DNA from: Desulfotruncus alcoholivorax DSM 16058
GTDB lineage: Bacteria; Bacillota; Desulfotomaculia; Desulfotomaculales; Desulfallaceae
Direction: 5' to 3'
Assembly: GCF_000430885.1 (NCBI RefSeq)
Contig: NZ_AUMW01000013.1
Location: 1 to 64,000 of the forward strand
Length of the DNA stretch: 64,000 bases
Positions 1-8,605 of this stretch are shown here, in pieces. The position numbers and the translations under genes are program-made. Position 1 is the stretch's first letter; each line of letters opens with the position of its first letter. The notes below the pieces were generated by a model. That model was not told the origin of the DNA. It made no database searches and saw only the letters and a list, made by a program, of their open reading frames with translations.

Positions 1-2
1 TA

Positions 3-146
3 GTACGCTTAATCGGAGCCCTGCTCATGGAGCTTGACGATAAGTGGGCAACCGGTAGAAAGTATCTGGATATGAGCGAATACCTGCAGTGGCGAAAAGA
101 GCAAAACCTTGCCTGCCATCGAAGTAATGTCGCTTATATCCGATAA
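3..146 (+). pseudogene. IS256-family transposase, C-terminal end (partial)
   Basis: The open frame enters from the left edge and ends at TAA 144-146. It encodes about 47 residues, including RLIGALLMELDDKW and RKYLDMSEYLQW. These resemble the extreme C-terminus of mutator-type (IS256) DDE transposases, where a conserved FIGALL-like stretch is followed by R-Y-L/M-EY. The catalytic part would lie outside the window, so it cannot be said whether the element is intact. The terminal-repeat-like sequence at 315-343 supports the assignment. Confidence 0.72.
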
Positions 147-162
147 AAATAAGGCCAATATA

Positions 163-300
163 TTTACCCTTGAACACCGCTTGTCAACCGTTACCAGCGG
201 AGCCGTGCGCCTGTCAAGGGTCCGCGAAGCGGAGGCGCAAGCCTTTACCCTTGACTGGCGCATGGCGAGCTGGATAATTTAAGTGGCGGTGTTCAGGTTA
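163..300. repeat. Long imperfect hairpin inside the IS tail
   Basis: Nested inverted repeats: TGAACACCGC (171-180) pairs with GCGGTGTTCA (286-295). The 20-nt arm 203-222 pairs with 247-266 with two mismatches, and the centre holds a small CCGCGAAGCGG hairpin. It sits between the transposase stop and the terminal repeat. It could be an IS structural element or a small palindromic insertion. Confidence 0.7.
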
Positions 301-314
301 AAATGCTAGCTGAG

Positions 315-343
315 GAATTTTACACAACAATTTGGACTTGATC
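315..343. mobile_element. Putative right terminal inverted repeat of the IS256-type element
   Basis: GAATTTTACACAACAATTTG followed by GACTTGATC resembles typical IS256-family ends (TTTACACA-N-TTGGAC). It marks the probable right boundary of the element near 345. The left end is outside the window, so target duplication cannot be checked. Confidence 0.55.
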
Positions 344-345
344 AA

Positions 346-783
346 TCACCTTTTCTTGTCTAATAACTAACACATAAACGTCTGTAAACATTTATCCCCA
401 CCTTAAATACATTAACAAAACAGTTTTAAATAAAAGTAAACCGTTTGTTACTTTTGTAAAGGCAATATTTATATTTTGTTAAGTTTAATAGCCTTGGCCA
501 GAAAAATTTTGACCTTATAGTGTTCTTAAGGGTTAGCCGGGTCGGCCTTAATCCCGGGCATCCTATTTGCATTTTTATGAAGATCTGTTTTCTGCTTTGA
601 AAGTTGTATTTTCACATTAACTATTTTTTCAATCTCTGATGGTGCCGCTTTAACGGCATGGGATTCTATTAATTTAATTAGTTTATAATTAACACTTGAC
701 TATAAATTTTATTTATTTGAGTGATCAACTTGCTTTATATATAATTAGTAATTAAGATTATTACAGTAAAAGAAGGGATTTTG
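346..783. other. AT-rich intergenic region
   Basis: No gene is visible between the IS end and the next start codon. The sequence is AT-rich with T/A runs and holds the presumed promoter of the downstream reductase operon. An AGAAGGGA ribosome binding site is at 771-778. Confidence 0.6.
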
Positions 784-2055
784 ATGAGTAATCATTATAA
801 TGAAATGTGGCGTTCACTGGGACTTAACCTGAAAGCCCACGATCAACTATTACAAGCTTTACCCCCTACTTATCACGATGTTTACCTGACGCAGACGAAT
901 AGGCCTCAAAGCATGGAGTATTTTGATTTTGTTGTTAATGAAATCCACGGGCTGCGAATTCAGGAGCTTCAGGAGCATAAGAAAAAAGGCGGCAAAGTAA
1001 TCGGCGCTTTTTGCGTGTTTGTTCCAGAGGAAATTGTCAGGGCAGCCGGAGGCATCTGCATTGGCCTTTGTTCGGGTCTGGAAATGGGAACCGCCGAAGC
1101 TGAACAGGTATTGCCCAGAAGCATTTGCCCTTTAATTAAATCATTTATGGGCTTTAAGCTGGCTAAAGTATGCCCTTATTTTGAATCGTGCGATCTGGTG
1201 GTTGGAGAGACAACCTGTGACGGAAAGAAGAAAGCCTTTGAAATATTGAATGATTATGTGCCTGTCCACGTTATGGAAACACCCCAAATGAAAAAAGGCC
1301 GGGATAAACAGCTCTGGCTGGAAGAAGTTCAGGATTTTGCCGGCCTGGTCCAAGAAACCACAGGCATTGAAATAACCCGTGAAAGCCTGGCTAAAGCTAT
1401 TCAGGAAGTTAATGGAAAGCGGCAGGCTCTCAGGCGCCTGTCGAATTTGCGCAAAAATGACCCTGCCCCGATCAGCGGCAAAGATAGCCTGCTGATTGAA
1501 CAAATAGCTATGTACGACGATGTCGCAAGGTTTACCGCCAAGGTCAACGAGCTTTGTGATGAGCTGGAGCAAAAAATTAGTGCCGGAGAAGGTGCTTTCC
1601 CCCCCAAAACCCCCAGGGTAATAGTTACCGGCACGCCCATGGCCATCCCCAACTGGAAAGTGCCTCATATCATTGAAACCAGCGGTGCTGTCATTGTAGC
1701 CGAGGAAATGTGCACCGGGATGCGCTATTTTGAAAATGAGGTGGCCGAAGCCGGGAGCTTAGACAGCATGCTGGAAAACATCGCAGCCAGGTATCTGGGA
1801 ATTAACTGCGCCGTATTTACACCCAATACCGGGCGCTTGGAAAACCTGGAGAATCTGGTCAAGGAATACCATGCCGGCGGAGTTATTCACTGCACCCTGT
1901 CGTTTTGCGACCCTTACGCTGTTGAAGCCAACCGGGTGGAAAAAATGATGAAACAAAAGGGAATTCCTTTCTTGAAAATTGAAACAGGGTATGACCAGGA
2001 GGACGCAGGCCAGCTAAAAACCAGAGTGGAAGCTTTTATAGAAATGTTAAGGTAA
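784..2055 (+). CDS. 2-hydroxyacyl-CoA dehydratase D-component family protein, double-cubane-type reductase
   Basis: 423 residues of the HgdB/FldC/YjiM family, which binds iron-sulfur clusters and performs ATP-driven low-potential reductions. Conserved Cys lie in GGICIGLCSGLEMG, RSICPL, KVCPYFESCD, EEMCTGMRYF and VIHCTLSFCDPY. There is no alpha-type partner subunit. The gene is followed 14 nt later by a matching ATPase activator. This single-subunit-plus-activator arrangement is that of the double-cubane-cluster protein/YjiM-YjiL type rather than classical (R)-2-hydroxyglutaryl-CoA dehydratase, and the physiological substrate of that type is not known. ATG 784 is preferred over TTG 781 because AAGGGA lies 6 nt upstream. 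Confidence 0.85.
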   Translation: MSNHYNEMWRSLGLNLKAHDQLLQALPPTYHDVYLTQTNRPQSMEYFDFVVNEIHGLRIQELQEHKKKGGKVIGAFCVFVPEEIVRAAGGICIGLCSGLEMGTAEAEQVLPRSICPLIKSFMGFKLAKVCPYFESCDLVVGETTCDGKKKAFEILNDYVPVHVMETPQMKKGRDKQLWLEEVQDFAGLVQETTGIEITRESLAKAIQEVNGKRQALRRLSNLRKNDPAPISGKDSLLIEQIAMYDDVARFTAKVNELCDELEQKISAGEGAFPPKTPRVIVTGTPMAIPNWKVPHIIETSGAVIVAEEMCTGMRYFENEVAEAGSLDSMLENIAARYLGINCAVFTPNTGRLENLENLVKEYHAGGVIHCTLSFCDPYAVEANRVEKMMKQKGIPFLKIETGYDQEDAGQLKTRVEAFIEMLR

Positions 2056-2069
2056 AGGGGTTTTTTGCA

Positions 2070-2825
2070 GTGTATGCCGGAATTGACATCGGCTCCAGAA
2101 CCATAGGCATGGTGGCTATGTCAGCGGGTCAGATAAAACAGTTTCGACTCGAAGATACCGGTTTTGAGCCAACCGACACCGCCCAAAAAATCCTTGACGG
2201 GACATACAGCCGAATCGTAGCCACCGGTTATGGAAGACACTCAGCCAAAGCGGAATTCGCCGATGATATCATTACTGAAATTAAAGCGCATGCGCTAGGC
2301 GCAGCCTGGATTTTTCCCGGAGTTCGAACGGTATTGGACATCGGCGGGCAGGATACCAAGGTTATATCATTGAATGAGCACGGCGCGGTAATTGATTTTC
2401 TGATGAACGACAGGTGTTCAGCCGGCACCGGTAAATTTTTGGAAATAATGTCAACAGCTCTGGGTTACAATTCCGTAAGTGAATTTGGCCAGGAAGCTCT
2501 AACCGGCGAGGGAACAATTAAAATCAGCAATATGTGCACTGTCTTTGCCGAATCGGAAGCGGTAACCCTGCTGCACAGGGGGGCGCCCAAAAAAGACATC
2601 GCCCTGGCACTACATGCCTCAGTGGTTGAGAGGACGGTCGGAATGCTACAAAGAGCCGGTTTTAAAACCCCGCTGGTGTTTACCGGAGGCGTCGCTAAAA
2701 ACCGGTGTATTAACTCATTGCTGGCAACCAAACTGGGTGTCGATGTGCTGGTCCCGGAAGAACCCCAACTGGTAGGGGCTTTAGGTGCAGCTCTGGCTGC
2801 AGCCAAAGATGGTTTTACTGCTTGA
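2070..2825 (+). CDS. 2-hydroxyacyl-CoA dehydratase activase (ASKHA ATPase)
   Basis: 251 residues of the HgdC/BcrA/BadF family. The homodimer binds one [4Fe-4S] cluster and uses ATP to inject an electron into its partner reductase. Visible motifs are the phosphate-binding loop GIDIGSRT at the N-terminus, DIGGQDTKVI, the cluster Cys in NDRCSAGTGKF and SNMCTVFAESE, and the adenosine motif TGGVAKN. The start is GTG 2070 with AAAGGGG 9 nt upstream. It lies 14 nt after the reductase gene, so the two are almost certainly co-transcribed. The 3' end overlaps the convergent UDG gene by 11 nt. Confidence 0.9.
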   Translation: MYAGIDIGSRTIGMVAMSAGQIKQFRLEDTGFEPTDTAQKILDGTYSRIVATGYGRHSAKAEFADDIITEIKAHALGAAWIFPGVRTVLDIGGQDTKVISLNEHGAVIDFLMNDRCSAGTGKFLEIMSTALGYNSVSEFGQEALTGEGTIKISNMCTVFAESEAVTLLHRGAPKKDIALALHASVVERTVGMLQRAGFKTPLVFTGGVAKNRCINSLLATKLGVDVLVPEEPQLVGALGAALAAAKDGFTA

Positions 2826-3399
2826 TGTTTTGCTTTAGCCAGCGACCTAATTTAATAAAATCTTCTTTGATAACATCTTCCAGAGCACGGCGGTAGATAG
2901 CAGCTGCCGGGTGATAAAGAGGGAAAACGATAATTTGATTCCATACCAGCGGCTGGCCGTGGTAATTACCGATTCTCACCTTACTTCCGCCAAATTTCCT
3001 TAAAGCCACATCGCCCAGGGTTACTATCACCCTGGGTGATAATATTTCCAACTCCTGTTCCAGCCAATGAGCGCAGGCTTTAACTTCACACCCGGTTGGT
3101 TTGCGGTTGGCCCGTCCTTCGTTTTTGGTGGGCCGGCACTTAACGGAATTAATAATAAATACATCTTTCCGGCTTAAACCTGCCAGCTCAAGGTATGAAT
3201 CGAGCTTGCGCCCGGCCTGGCCCACAAAGGGGACTCCCTGCTTTACTTCTTCACCGCCGGGAGCTTCCCCCAGAAAAACAACCCCGGTATCCGGGTTGTA
3301 CCGGTCTCTGACCAAACCGGCCCCTTTTCTTTCTCCCGGGCACCGGCACTTACAATTGGCAATCTTAACATATAATTCTTGCAAAGCCTTAGACTTCAT
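2815..3399 (-). CDS. Uracil-DNA glycosylase, type 4/5 (Fe-S)
   Basis: 194 residues. It removes uracil from DNA in base-excision repair. The family-4 signature GEAPGGEE is followed by FVGQAGRKLD, and the C-terminal YHPAA motif is present. Cys in NCKCRCPG, VKCRP and GCEVKAC supply the four [4Fe-4S] ligands of this thermostable-type family. The length is normal. The ATG is supported by GGAGG in the upstream sequence. It converges on the activase gene. Confidence 0.9.
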   Translation of the reverse strand: MKSKALQELYVKIANCKCRCPGERKGAGLVRDRYNPDTGVVFLGEAPGGEEVKQGVPFVGQAGRKLDSYLELAGLSRKDVFIINSVKCRPTKNEGRANRKPTGCEVKACAHWLEQELEILSPRVIVTLGDVALRKFGGSKVRIGNYHGQPLVWNQIIVFPLYHPAAAIYRRALEDVIKEDFIKLGRWLKQNIKQ

Positions 3400-3568
3400 G
3401 TAACCTCCGCAATAATATTATTTCCATCATATTATAACACACCGGTAAAAACACGCGCTTTAATCAGTTTCATCTACGCTTGTTTTAAAAGCGCCGGACA
3501 GTAGTTTTTTTCCTGGTAAACTTTTTAGAAAGATCCTTCTCCACCGGAACAAAAAATGTTACATAATT

Positions 3569-3602
3569 TGAAATCCCCTTTCTAAAAAGAAAGGGGATTT
3601 CA
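3569..3602. repeat. Perfect 15-bp inverted repeat with AAAA loop
   Basis: TGAAATCCCCTTTCT (3569-3583) pairs exactly with 3588-3602. It lies between the udg promoter side and the tandem-repeat tract. No clear T-run follows on either strand, so a terminator role is uncertain. Confidence 0.8.
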
Positions 3603-4026
3603 GTTCAAGCCCGTAATGACCTACGCTACAACCACTATGAGTATCTGCGTAGCCCCTGACAACCTTTCGGCTGCCAAGAACCATTACGACACCCATAATG
3701 ATCTTTGCTCGACTATTATGGATACCTTATGAGCCTGCAACAATCTCTCGACTGCTGCAAACCCAGAGCAACTTCAACAGAAACACTGGACCATGTTTAA
3801 TTGTTAAAATTATCGGAACCCATAATAGTCTTAGCTCAACCGGTAAACATCCCTTACGACCATATTGCAATCGCTTTAGACTGCAATATAGCCTGCCGGA
3901 ACATTTACCGATCTGCCCGCCGGCTAATACCGAGCCTTGATGACCCGATATTAACCTTTGGCCGACTATTACAGAGCCTTTACGACCCTGTAACAATCTT
4001 GGCTCGGCCATTACGAACCTTACGCT
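3601..4026. repeat. Degenerate tandem repeats, about 42 nt per unit
   Basis: About ten diverged units fill the tract. Four align best: 3693-3734 (CCCATAATGATCTTTGCTCG...), 3819-3860 (CCCATAATAGTCTTAGCTCA...), 3943-3984 (CCCGATATTAACCTTTGGCC...) and 3985-4026 (CCCTGTAACAATCTTGGCTC...). A rough consensus is CCC-N-TAAT-N-ATCTTNGCTCG then ACYATTAYGRANCCTTACGA. The unit is a multiple of three, and short open frames run through it on both strands, but none has a convincing ribosome binding site or normal composition. No function is assigned. Confidence 0.65.
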
Positions 4027-4082
4027 AGTATCTTGCCTCTTTTAAGTACATAATATAAGTGGTAATTAATGGTACTAAAAAC

Positions 4083-4114
4083 ATAAAAAAGAACGCCCCT
4101 GAATGAGGCGTCTA
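4083..4114 (-). terminator. Rho-independent terminator of spoVT
   Basis: On the minus strand, ACGCCTC-ATTCA-GGGGCGT is a 7-bp stem followed by TCTTTTTTATGTTTTT. Confidence 0.8.
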
Positions 4115-4116
4115 AT

Positions 4117-4650
4117 TTATTCTTCCATCTGCTTTGCTAAAAATGATGCTGCAGTTTCCGCCAACTTTTTTTCCAGGTCTGCCATTTTGGCTTCTTCCGC
4201 TGAAGTTATAATAACAGCTCCAATGGCGTCTCCGTTAGCGATAATAGGTGATACCACACTGTTTTTAAATTGCACACGCTCATCTGATCCAAGGCTGTGA
4301 TCTTCTTCAATAATTTTGGTCTGCCGGTTGTTAATTGTTTCTTCCAGCATGTTACTAATAGGTTTTTTCAGCAAATCCTTTTTAAAACCACCGGAAACAG
4401 CAATAATTTCATCACGGTCCGCAATACAGACCACGTGTCCCAGAGCCTCATGCAGAGAATCGGCGTATTCCTTGGCGAATTCACCCAGCTCATTTATTGG
4501 AGAGTATTTTTTGAGGATTACTTCTCCTTCTCTATCTACATATATCTCCAGAGGCTCGCCTTCTCTAATGCGCATAGTACGCCTGATTTCCTTGGGTATC
4601 ACGACGCGCCCTAAATCGTCAATCCTTCTGACAATCCCAGTTGCTTTCAT
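4117..4650 (-). CDS. spoVT: Stage V sporulation protein T (AbrB-type transcriptional regulator)
   Basis: 177 residues. SpoVT is a forespore DNA-binding regulator of sigma-G-dependent genes. The N-terminal swapped-hairpin AbrB domain is clear (MKATGIVRRIDDLGRVVIPK, then EIRRTMRIREGEPLEIYVD). A C-terminal GAF-like domain follows at about residues 55-177. An in-frame extension upstream exists but is rejected: the family begins at MKATG, and an AGGAGG-type site sits just before ATG 4650. It is transcribed alone, with its own terminator. This is direct evidence of a spore former. Confidence 0.95.
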   Translation of the reverse strand: MKATGIVRRIDDLGRVVIPKEIRRTMRIREGEPLEIYVDREGEVILKKYSPINELGEFAKEYADSLHEALGHVVCIADRDEIIAVSGGFKKDLLKKPISNMLEETINNRQTKIIEEDHSLGSDERVQFKNSVVSPIIANGDAIGAVIITSAEEAKMADLEKKLAETAASFLAKQMEE

Positions 4651-5305
4651 TTTTTTAGTCCTCCTTATAATTGAGAGTTGTTTTAGTAATATCCTAAATT
4701 TGACTAAACCATTACAGGAAACCATTTCATATAAATCCATTCGTGCCGCTCTAAATAAGTTAAAGGTTGCAAGTGCTAATGTTTTTAAGGAATTTTCAAT
4801 AAAGCAATCTAAAGTTTGCCTGAATTTTTATTGTGTCCCAGGTTTTACCTGTTAACTATGCCGTGCTTGAAACAATTATTTTCTAAATTTTATAAACACC
4901 TAAAGTTTAGACGCTATATATATTTCCTACACTTTTAAAGTTTTTAAAAATACAATTTCTAAATATTATAAAATTTAATACCGCCAATACCGGGCTAATC
5001 CCATAAATTGTCCTCTAATTGCGGAGGCATAAATTTTGCAATGTAAAAGCAGAAATTTTGAAAAATGGATAACAAAGCTCACCGCAAATTTTGTTTCCTT
5101 CTTGTACAGGAACTTCTCGTGCTCGCGTCAAATAATAATGCAGTATCTTTTTAAATTTTAGATTTTAGTTTTCTAAAATTTTCTAATAATTTTTAATTTA
5201 TTAACTGAATTATATAAAGGAGGGATAGCCGGTAAAAACAAGAACTTTCAATTACATTATTGTTAAGCGTTAGAAACTAGAACGATTTAGCGGAAAGGAG
5301 AAGGA
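4651..5305. other. AT-rich intergenic region upstream of the fumarate reductase operon
   Basis: About 650 nt of very AT-rich DNA between divergent transcription units. I see no gene with a ribosome binding site. An isolated AAAGGAGGGAT (5217-5227) has no in-frame open frame of useful length after it. The frd and spoVT promoters presumably lie here. Confidence 0.55.
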
Positions 5306-5941
5306 ATGTTGCTACAAAAAACCCTGACTAAAAGCAACAAAACCGACCTGTATCTGGATCTGGCAGAATTGACCAGCGGTCTTCTCCTGGTGGGATTTTT
5401 ATGGACACACATGCTTTTCGTGGCCACTATACTTATCTCCCAGGACATGTTTAACAGTTTGTCGGAATTTCTGGACAAATACTATCTTTCATACGTTGGT
5501 ATTCCGTTTATTGTAGTTGTCGCACTTTTCCATTTTGTTATTGCGGGCCGCAGAATACCAACCCGGATGCAGGAACAAAGAATTGTCTGGCAGCACGCCA
5601 AAATGCTGCATCATACAGACACCTGGACCTGGGTGTTTCAAACCATAACCGGTATGGCCATTCTGGTGCTGGCAGGCATTCACGTTTGGATGGTCACAAC
5701 CGGCTGGCCGATTAGGGCCGTCAACAGCGCCCATCGCATGGAATCTTTCTGGTGGTTTTATTTAGTACTTCTGATCGTAGGCGAGTATCACGCCGGTTTC
5801 GGCATCTACCGCCAGTTCGTTAAATGGGGCTGGTTCCCACGTAAGCCAATAGGTTATGTAACTAAGGCCATTACTGCTATCATACTCGTTTTAGGTTTGG
5901 CCGCCATGTTTGTCTTTGTCCAGTTAGGAGGTGCCCTATGA
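5306..5941 (+). CDS. Fumarate reductase/succinate dehydrogenase cytochrome b subunit (diheme)
   Basis: 211 residues, five membrane segments. It anchors the enzyme and exchanges electrons with menaquinone. It resembles Wolinella-type FrdC/SdhC. Candidate axial heme ligands are His35 (WTH), His76 (FHF), His126 (GIHVW) and His162 (EYHAG), with spacing close to the four His of the Wolinella protein. GGAGAAGG precedes ATG 5306. The stop overlaps the next ATG (ATGA), so the operon is tightly coupled. Direction (fumarate reduction or succinate oxidation) cannot be read from sequence. Confidence 0.9.
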   Translation: MLLQKTLTKSNKTDLYLDLAELTSGLLLVGFLWTHMLFVATILISQDMFNSLSEFLDKYYLSYVGIPFIVVVALFHFVIAGRRIPTRMQEQRIVWQHAKMLHHTDTWTWVFQTITGMAILVLAGIHVWMVTTGWPIRAVNSAHRMESFWWFYLVLLIVGEYHAGFGIYRQFVKWGWFPRKPIGYVTKAITAIILVLGLAAMFVFVQLGGAL

Positions 5942-7761
5942 GCGTATATCAAACCTTTATCACAGATTGTCTGGTCGTAGGCGCCGGCCTGGCCGGGGAA
6001 AGAATTGCCGTAGAAGCAGCTTCTCAGGGACAGGACGTAATAATTTTAAGCCTGGTACCCCCGCGCCGCTCTCACAGTACAGCCGCCCAGGGCGGCATGC
6101 AGGCGTCTTTAGGCAACTGCGCCATGGGCGAGGGAGACAACCCTGACGTTCACTTCGCAGATACCGTAAAAGGATCTGACTGGGGCTGCGAGCAAGATGT
6201 AGCCAGGATGTTCGTAGAAACAGCCCCCGTGGCGGTCCGGGAAATGGCCGTTTGGGGCGTGCCCTGGAGCCGCGTTGTGGCAGGCAAGCGAATCTTGCCC
6301 GATGGGCGCGAGATCGAGGAGAAAAAAGAAAAAGAAGGTTTAATCACTGCCCGTGACTTTGGCGGCACTGCCAAATGGCGCACCTGCTATACCGCCGACG
6401 GCACCGGCCACACCCTGCAGTACACCATGGACAGCATCGTGATCAAACTGGGCATAACGGTACACGACCGTACCGAAGCAATTTCCCTGATTCACGACGG
6501 GGAAAATTGTTTTGGCGTGGTGGCCCGCTGCCTGCGTACCGGCGACCTACGTGTTTATATCGCTAAATCCACAGTAATCTGCACCGGAGGCTACGGCAGG
6601 CTTTACAGCGCGTCAACCAACGCGGTAATCAACGAAGGCAACGGTATGTTTGTCGCCCTGAACACAGGCGTTGTTCCCCTGGGCAACATGGAAGCCGTTC
6701 AGTTCCACCCGACGGGAATGGTTCCGGTATGGATTTTGATTACTGAGGGTGCCAGGGGTGACGGCGGCTACCTGTTGGATAAAAATAAATACCGGTTTAT
6801 GCCTGATTACGAGCCCAAGAAAAAAGAACTGGCCTCCCGCGACGTGGTATCACGGCGCATGATCCAGCATATTCGGGCCGGTTACGGTGTGGACAGTCCT
6901 TATGGCCCCCACCTGTGGCTGGACATCCGGCACCTCGGGGCCAAACACATCAACACCAACCTGCGGGAAATCGCCAATATCGCCCGTAATTTCGCCGGCG
7001 TGGACCCGGTCAAAGATTTAATTCCGGTGCGCCCCACCCAGCACTACAGCATGGGCGGCGTCAGGACCAATTCCGACGGTTATGCCTACGGGCTCAAAGG
7101 ACTGTTTGCCGCCGGCGAGGCAGCCTGCTGGGACCTGCACGGCTTTAACCGCCTGGGCGGCAACTCCCTGGCCGAAACCATCACCGCCGGCCGGATCATC
7201 GGCAAAAAGGTGGCTGAATACACTAAAGACGCCACCATATCATACAATTACCAGCTGGTGGATAACGCGGTCAAAGAGCAGGAAAACAGAATTAAAGCAC
7301 TTGTTCACGGCTGGAACGGCAAGGAAAACGTATATGAACTGCGCAACGCAATGGAAAAGAATCTGATGGATTACGTCGGTATTTTCCGTAACGGCAAAGA
7401 CCTGGAAACAGCAGTTTCCAACCTTAGGGAAATTTACCACCGGTCCCTAAAACTCGGCCTGCGCTCCAATGGCGAAGGGGCCAATCCTGAACTGGCCCAG
7501 GCGCTTCGACTTCCCGGTATGATCAAGCTGGCGCTTTGCATTTCCTATGGTGCGCTGATGCGCACTGAAAGCCGCGGTAGCCACGCCCGGGAAGATTACC
7601 CCAAGCGGGACGACGTTAACTGGCTCAAGCGTACCCTGGCCTATTGGCCGGAAGGTGCCGATTTGCCCGAGCTGAAATACGAACCCGTTAAGATTACCGA
7701 GCTGCCGCCGGGTGACCGCGGTTACGGCGAATCCTCGGCTCAATCTAAAGGAGGCAAATAA
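5938..7761 (+). CDS. Fumarate reductase/succinate dehydrogenase flavoprotein subunit
   Basis: 607 residues. Covalent-FAD catalytic subunit interconverting succinate and fumarate. It shows the dinucleotide fold VVGAGLAGERIA (about 13-24), the FAD-attachment His46 in RSHSTAAQGG, the substrate-loop sequence QFHPTGM, and the C-terminal RTESRGSHAREDYP. It begins with a 4-nt ATGA overlap with the cytochrome subunit and ends with a 1-nt overlap with the iron-sulfur subunit. The C-A-B order is that of the Wolinella/Bacillus-type enzymes. Confidence 0.96.
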   Translation: MSVYQTFITDCLVVGAGLAGERIAVEAASQGQDVIILSLVPPRRSHSTAAQGGMQASLGNCAMGEGDNPDVHFADTVKGSDWGCEQDVARMFVETAPVAVREMAVWGVPWSRVVAGKRILPDGREIEEKKEKEGLITARDFGGTAKWRTCYTADGTGHTLQYTMDSIVIKLGITVHDRTEAISLIHDGENCFGVVARCLRTGDLRVYIAKSTVICTGGYGRLYSASTNAVINEGNGMFVALNTGVVPLGNMEAVQFHPTGMVPVWILITEGARGDGGYLLDKNKYRFMPDYEPKKKELASRDVVSRRMIQHIRAGYGVDSPYGPHLWLDIRHLGAKHINTNLREIANIARNFAGVDPVKDLIPVRPTQHYSMGGVRTNSDGYAYGLKGLFAAGEAACWDLHGFNRLGGNSLAETITAGRIIGKKVAEYTKDATISYNYQLVDNAVKEQENRIKALVHGWNGKENVYELRNAMEKNLMDYVGIFRNGKDLETAVSNLREIYHRSLKLGLRSNGEGANPELAQALRLPGMIKLALCISYGALMRTESRGSHAREDYPKRDDVNWLKRTLAYWPEGADLPELKYEPVKITELPPGDRGYGESSAQSKGGK

Positions 7762-8516
7762 TGGCTGATCGAGAACTTACTTTTGAAGTTTTCCGCTTCA
7801 ACCCGCAAAAACCGGAAATCCAACCTTATCTGCAGACTTATAAGCTTAATGAAACAACGGGCATGACCATATTCATAGCCTTAAACCGGATCAGGGAAGA
7901 GCAGGACCCTTCGCTCATGTTCGATTTCGTCTGCCGGGCAGCCATTTGCGGCTCCTGTGCCATGATCATCAACGGGCGCCCCAGGCTGGCGTGCAAAACT
8001 TTAACCAATACTTTGCCCAATAAAATTAAGTTATTCCCGCTGCCGGTATTCAAACTGATCGGCGATCTGTCTGTCGATACCGGCACCTGGTTCAGGCACA
8101 TGTCGCTGAAAACAGAATCCTGGGTGCATACCAGCAAAACTTTTGACCCCAAGGCCCAGGAAGAGCGCATGGACAACGAAACGGCCAATAAAATATATGA
8201 AGCCGAACGGTGCATTGAGTGCGGCTGCTGCATAGCGGGCTGCGCCACTGCCAATATCCGGGATGAATTCCTGGGCGCCGCCGGGATTAACCGGGTGGCC
8301 CGGTTCATGCTGGACCCGCGGGACGAGCGGACCCCGGCGGAATACTTTGAGGTCGTGGGTTCGGAAGAAGGCGCCTTCGGCTGCATGGGCCTGATGGCCT
8401 GTGACGACAACTGTCCCATGGAACTCCCGCTGCAGATGCAGCTGGCCTTTGTACGTCGCAAGATTGCCGCCATCGGGTTGGGCTACAAACCCAAGAAGGG
8501 CATCAAGCTGGCCTGA
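7761..8516 (+). CDS. Fumarate reductase/succinate dehydrogenase iron-sulfur subunit
   Basis: 251 residues carrying the electron wire between FAD and heme. The [2Fe-2S] ligands are Cys58, 63, 66 and 78 (CRAAICGSC and RLAC). [4Fe-4S] and [3Fe-4S] ligands lie in CIECGCCIAGC (151-161) and CMGLMACDDNCP. The start ATG overlaps the stop of the flavoprotein gene (TAATG). It is the last gene of the operon, followed by a strong terminator. Confidence 0.96.
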   Translation: MADRELTFEVFRFNPQKPEIQPYLQTYKLNETTGMTIFIALNRIREEQDPSLMFDFVCRAAICGSCAMIINGRPRLACKTLTNTLPNKIKLFPLPVFKLIGDLSVDTGTWFRHMSLKTESWVHTSKTFDPKAQEERMDNETANKIYEAERCIECGCCIAGCATANIRDEFLGAAGINRVARFMLDPRDERTPAEYFEVVGSEEGAFGCMGLMACDDNCPMELPLQMQLAFVRRKIAAIGLGYKPKKGIKLA

Positions 8517-8550
8517 TCACGGGAAAGCGGTAAGGATATTTTTATTAGTA

Positions 8551-8604
8551 AAGATCAAAAAGAGAGGAAAAACTCCCTGGCGGGACTTTTCCTCTCTTTT
8601 TGAT
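8551..8604. terminator. Bidirectional terminator between frdB and the MBL gene
   Basis: A long near-perfect hairpin: ATCAAAAAGAGAGGAAAA pairs with the complementary TTTTCCTCTCTTTTTGAT, with CTCCC/GGGA inside. A/T tracts on both sides allow it to serve both convergent units. Confidence 0.85.
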
Positions 8605-8605
8605 T

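Noticed and set aside
9-263. Minus-strand open frame over the IS end
   Set aside because: It is opposite the transposase C-terminus and the hairpin, with no ribosome binding site.
3698-4011. Open frames on both strands inside the 42-nt repeat tract
   Set aside because: They arise because the repeat period is divisible by three. No start signals, odd composition.
3601-4026. CRISPR array
   Set aside because: Units are too diverged, there are no unique spacers between identical repeats, and no cas genes are nearby.
4316-4855. Plus-strand open frame across spoVT
   Set aside because: It lies opposite a clear spoVT gene and has no family resemblance.
4651-5305. Possible riboswitch or small RNA in the long AT-rich gap
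   Set aside because: No conserved riboswitch core or strong hairpin with terminator could be recognised by eye.
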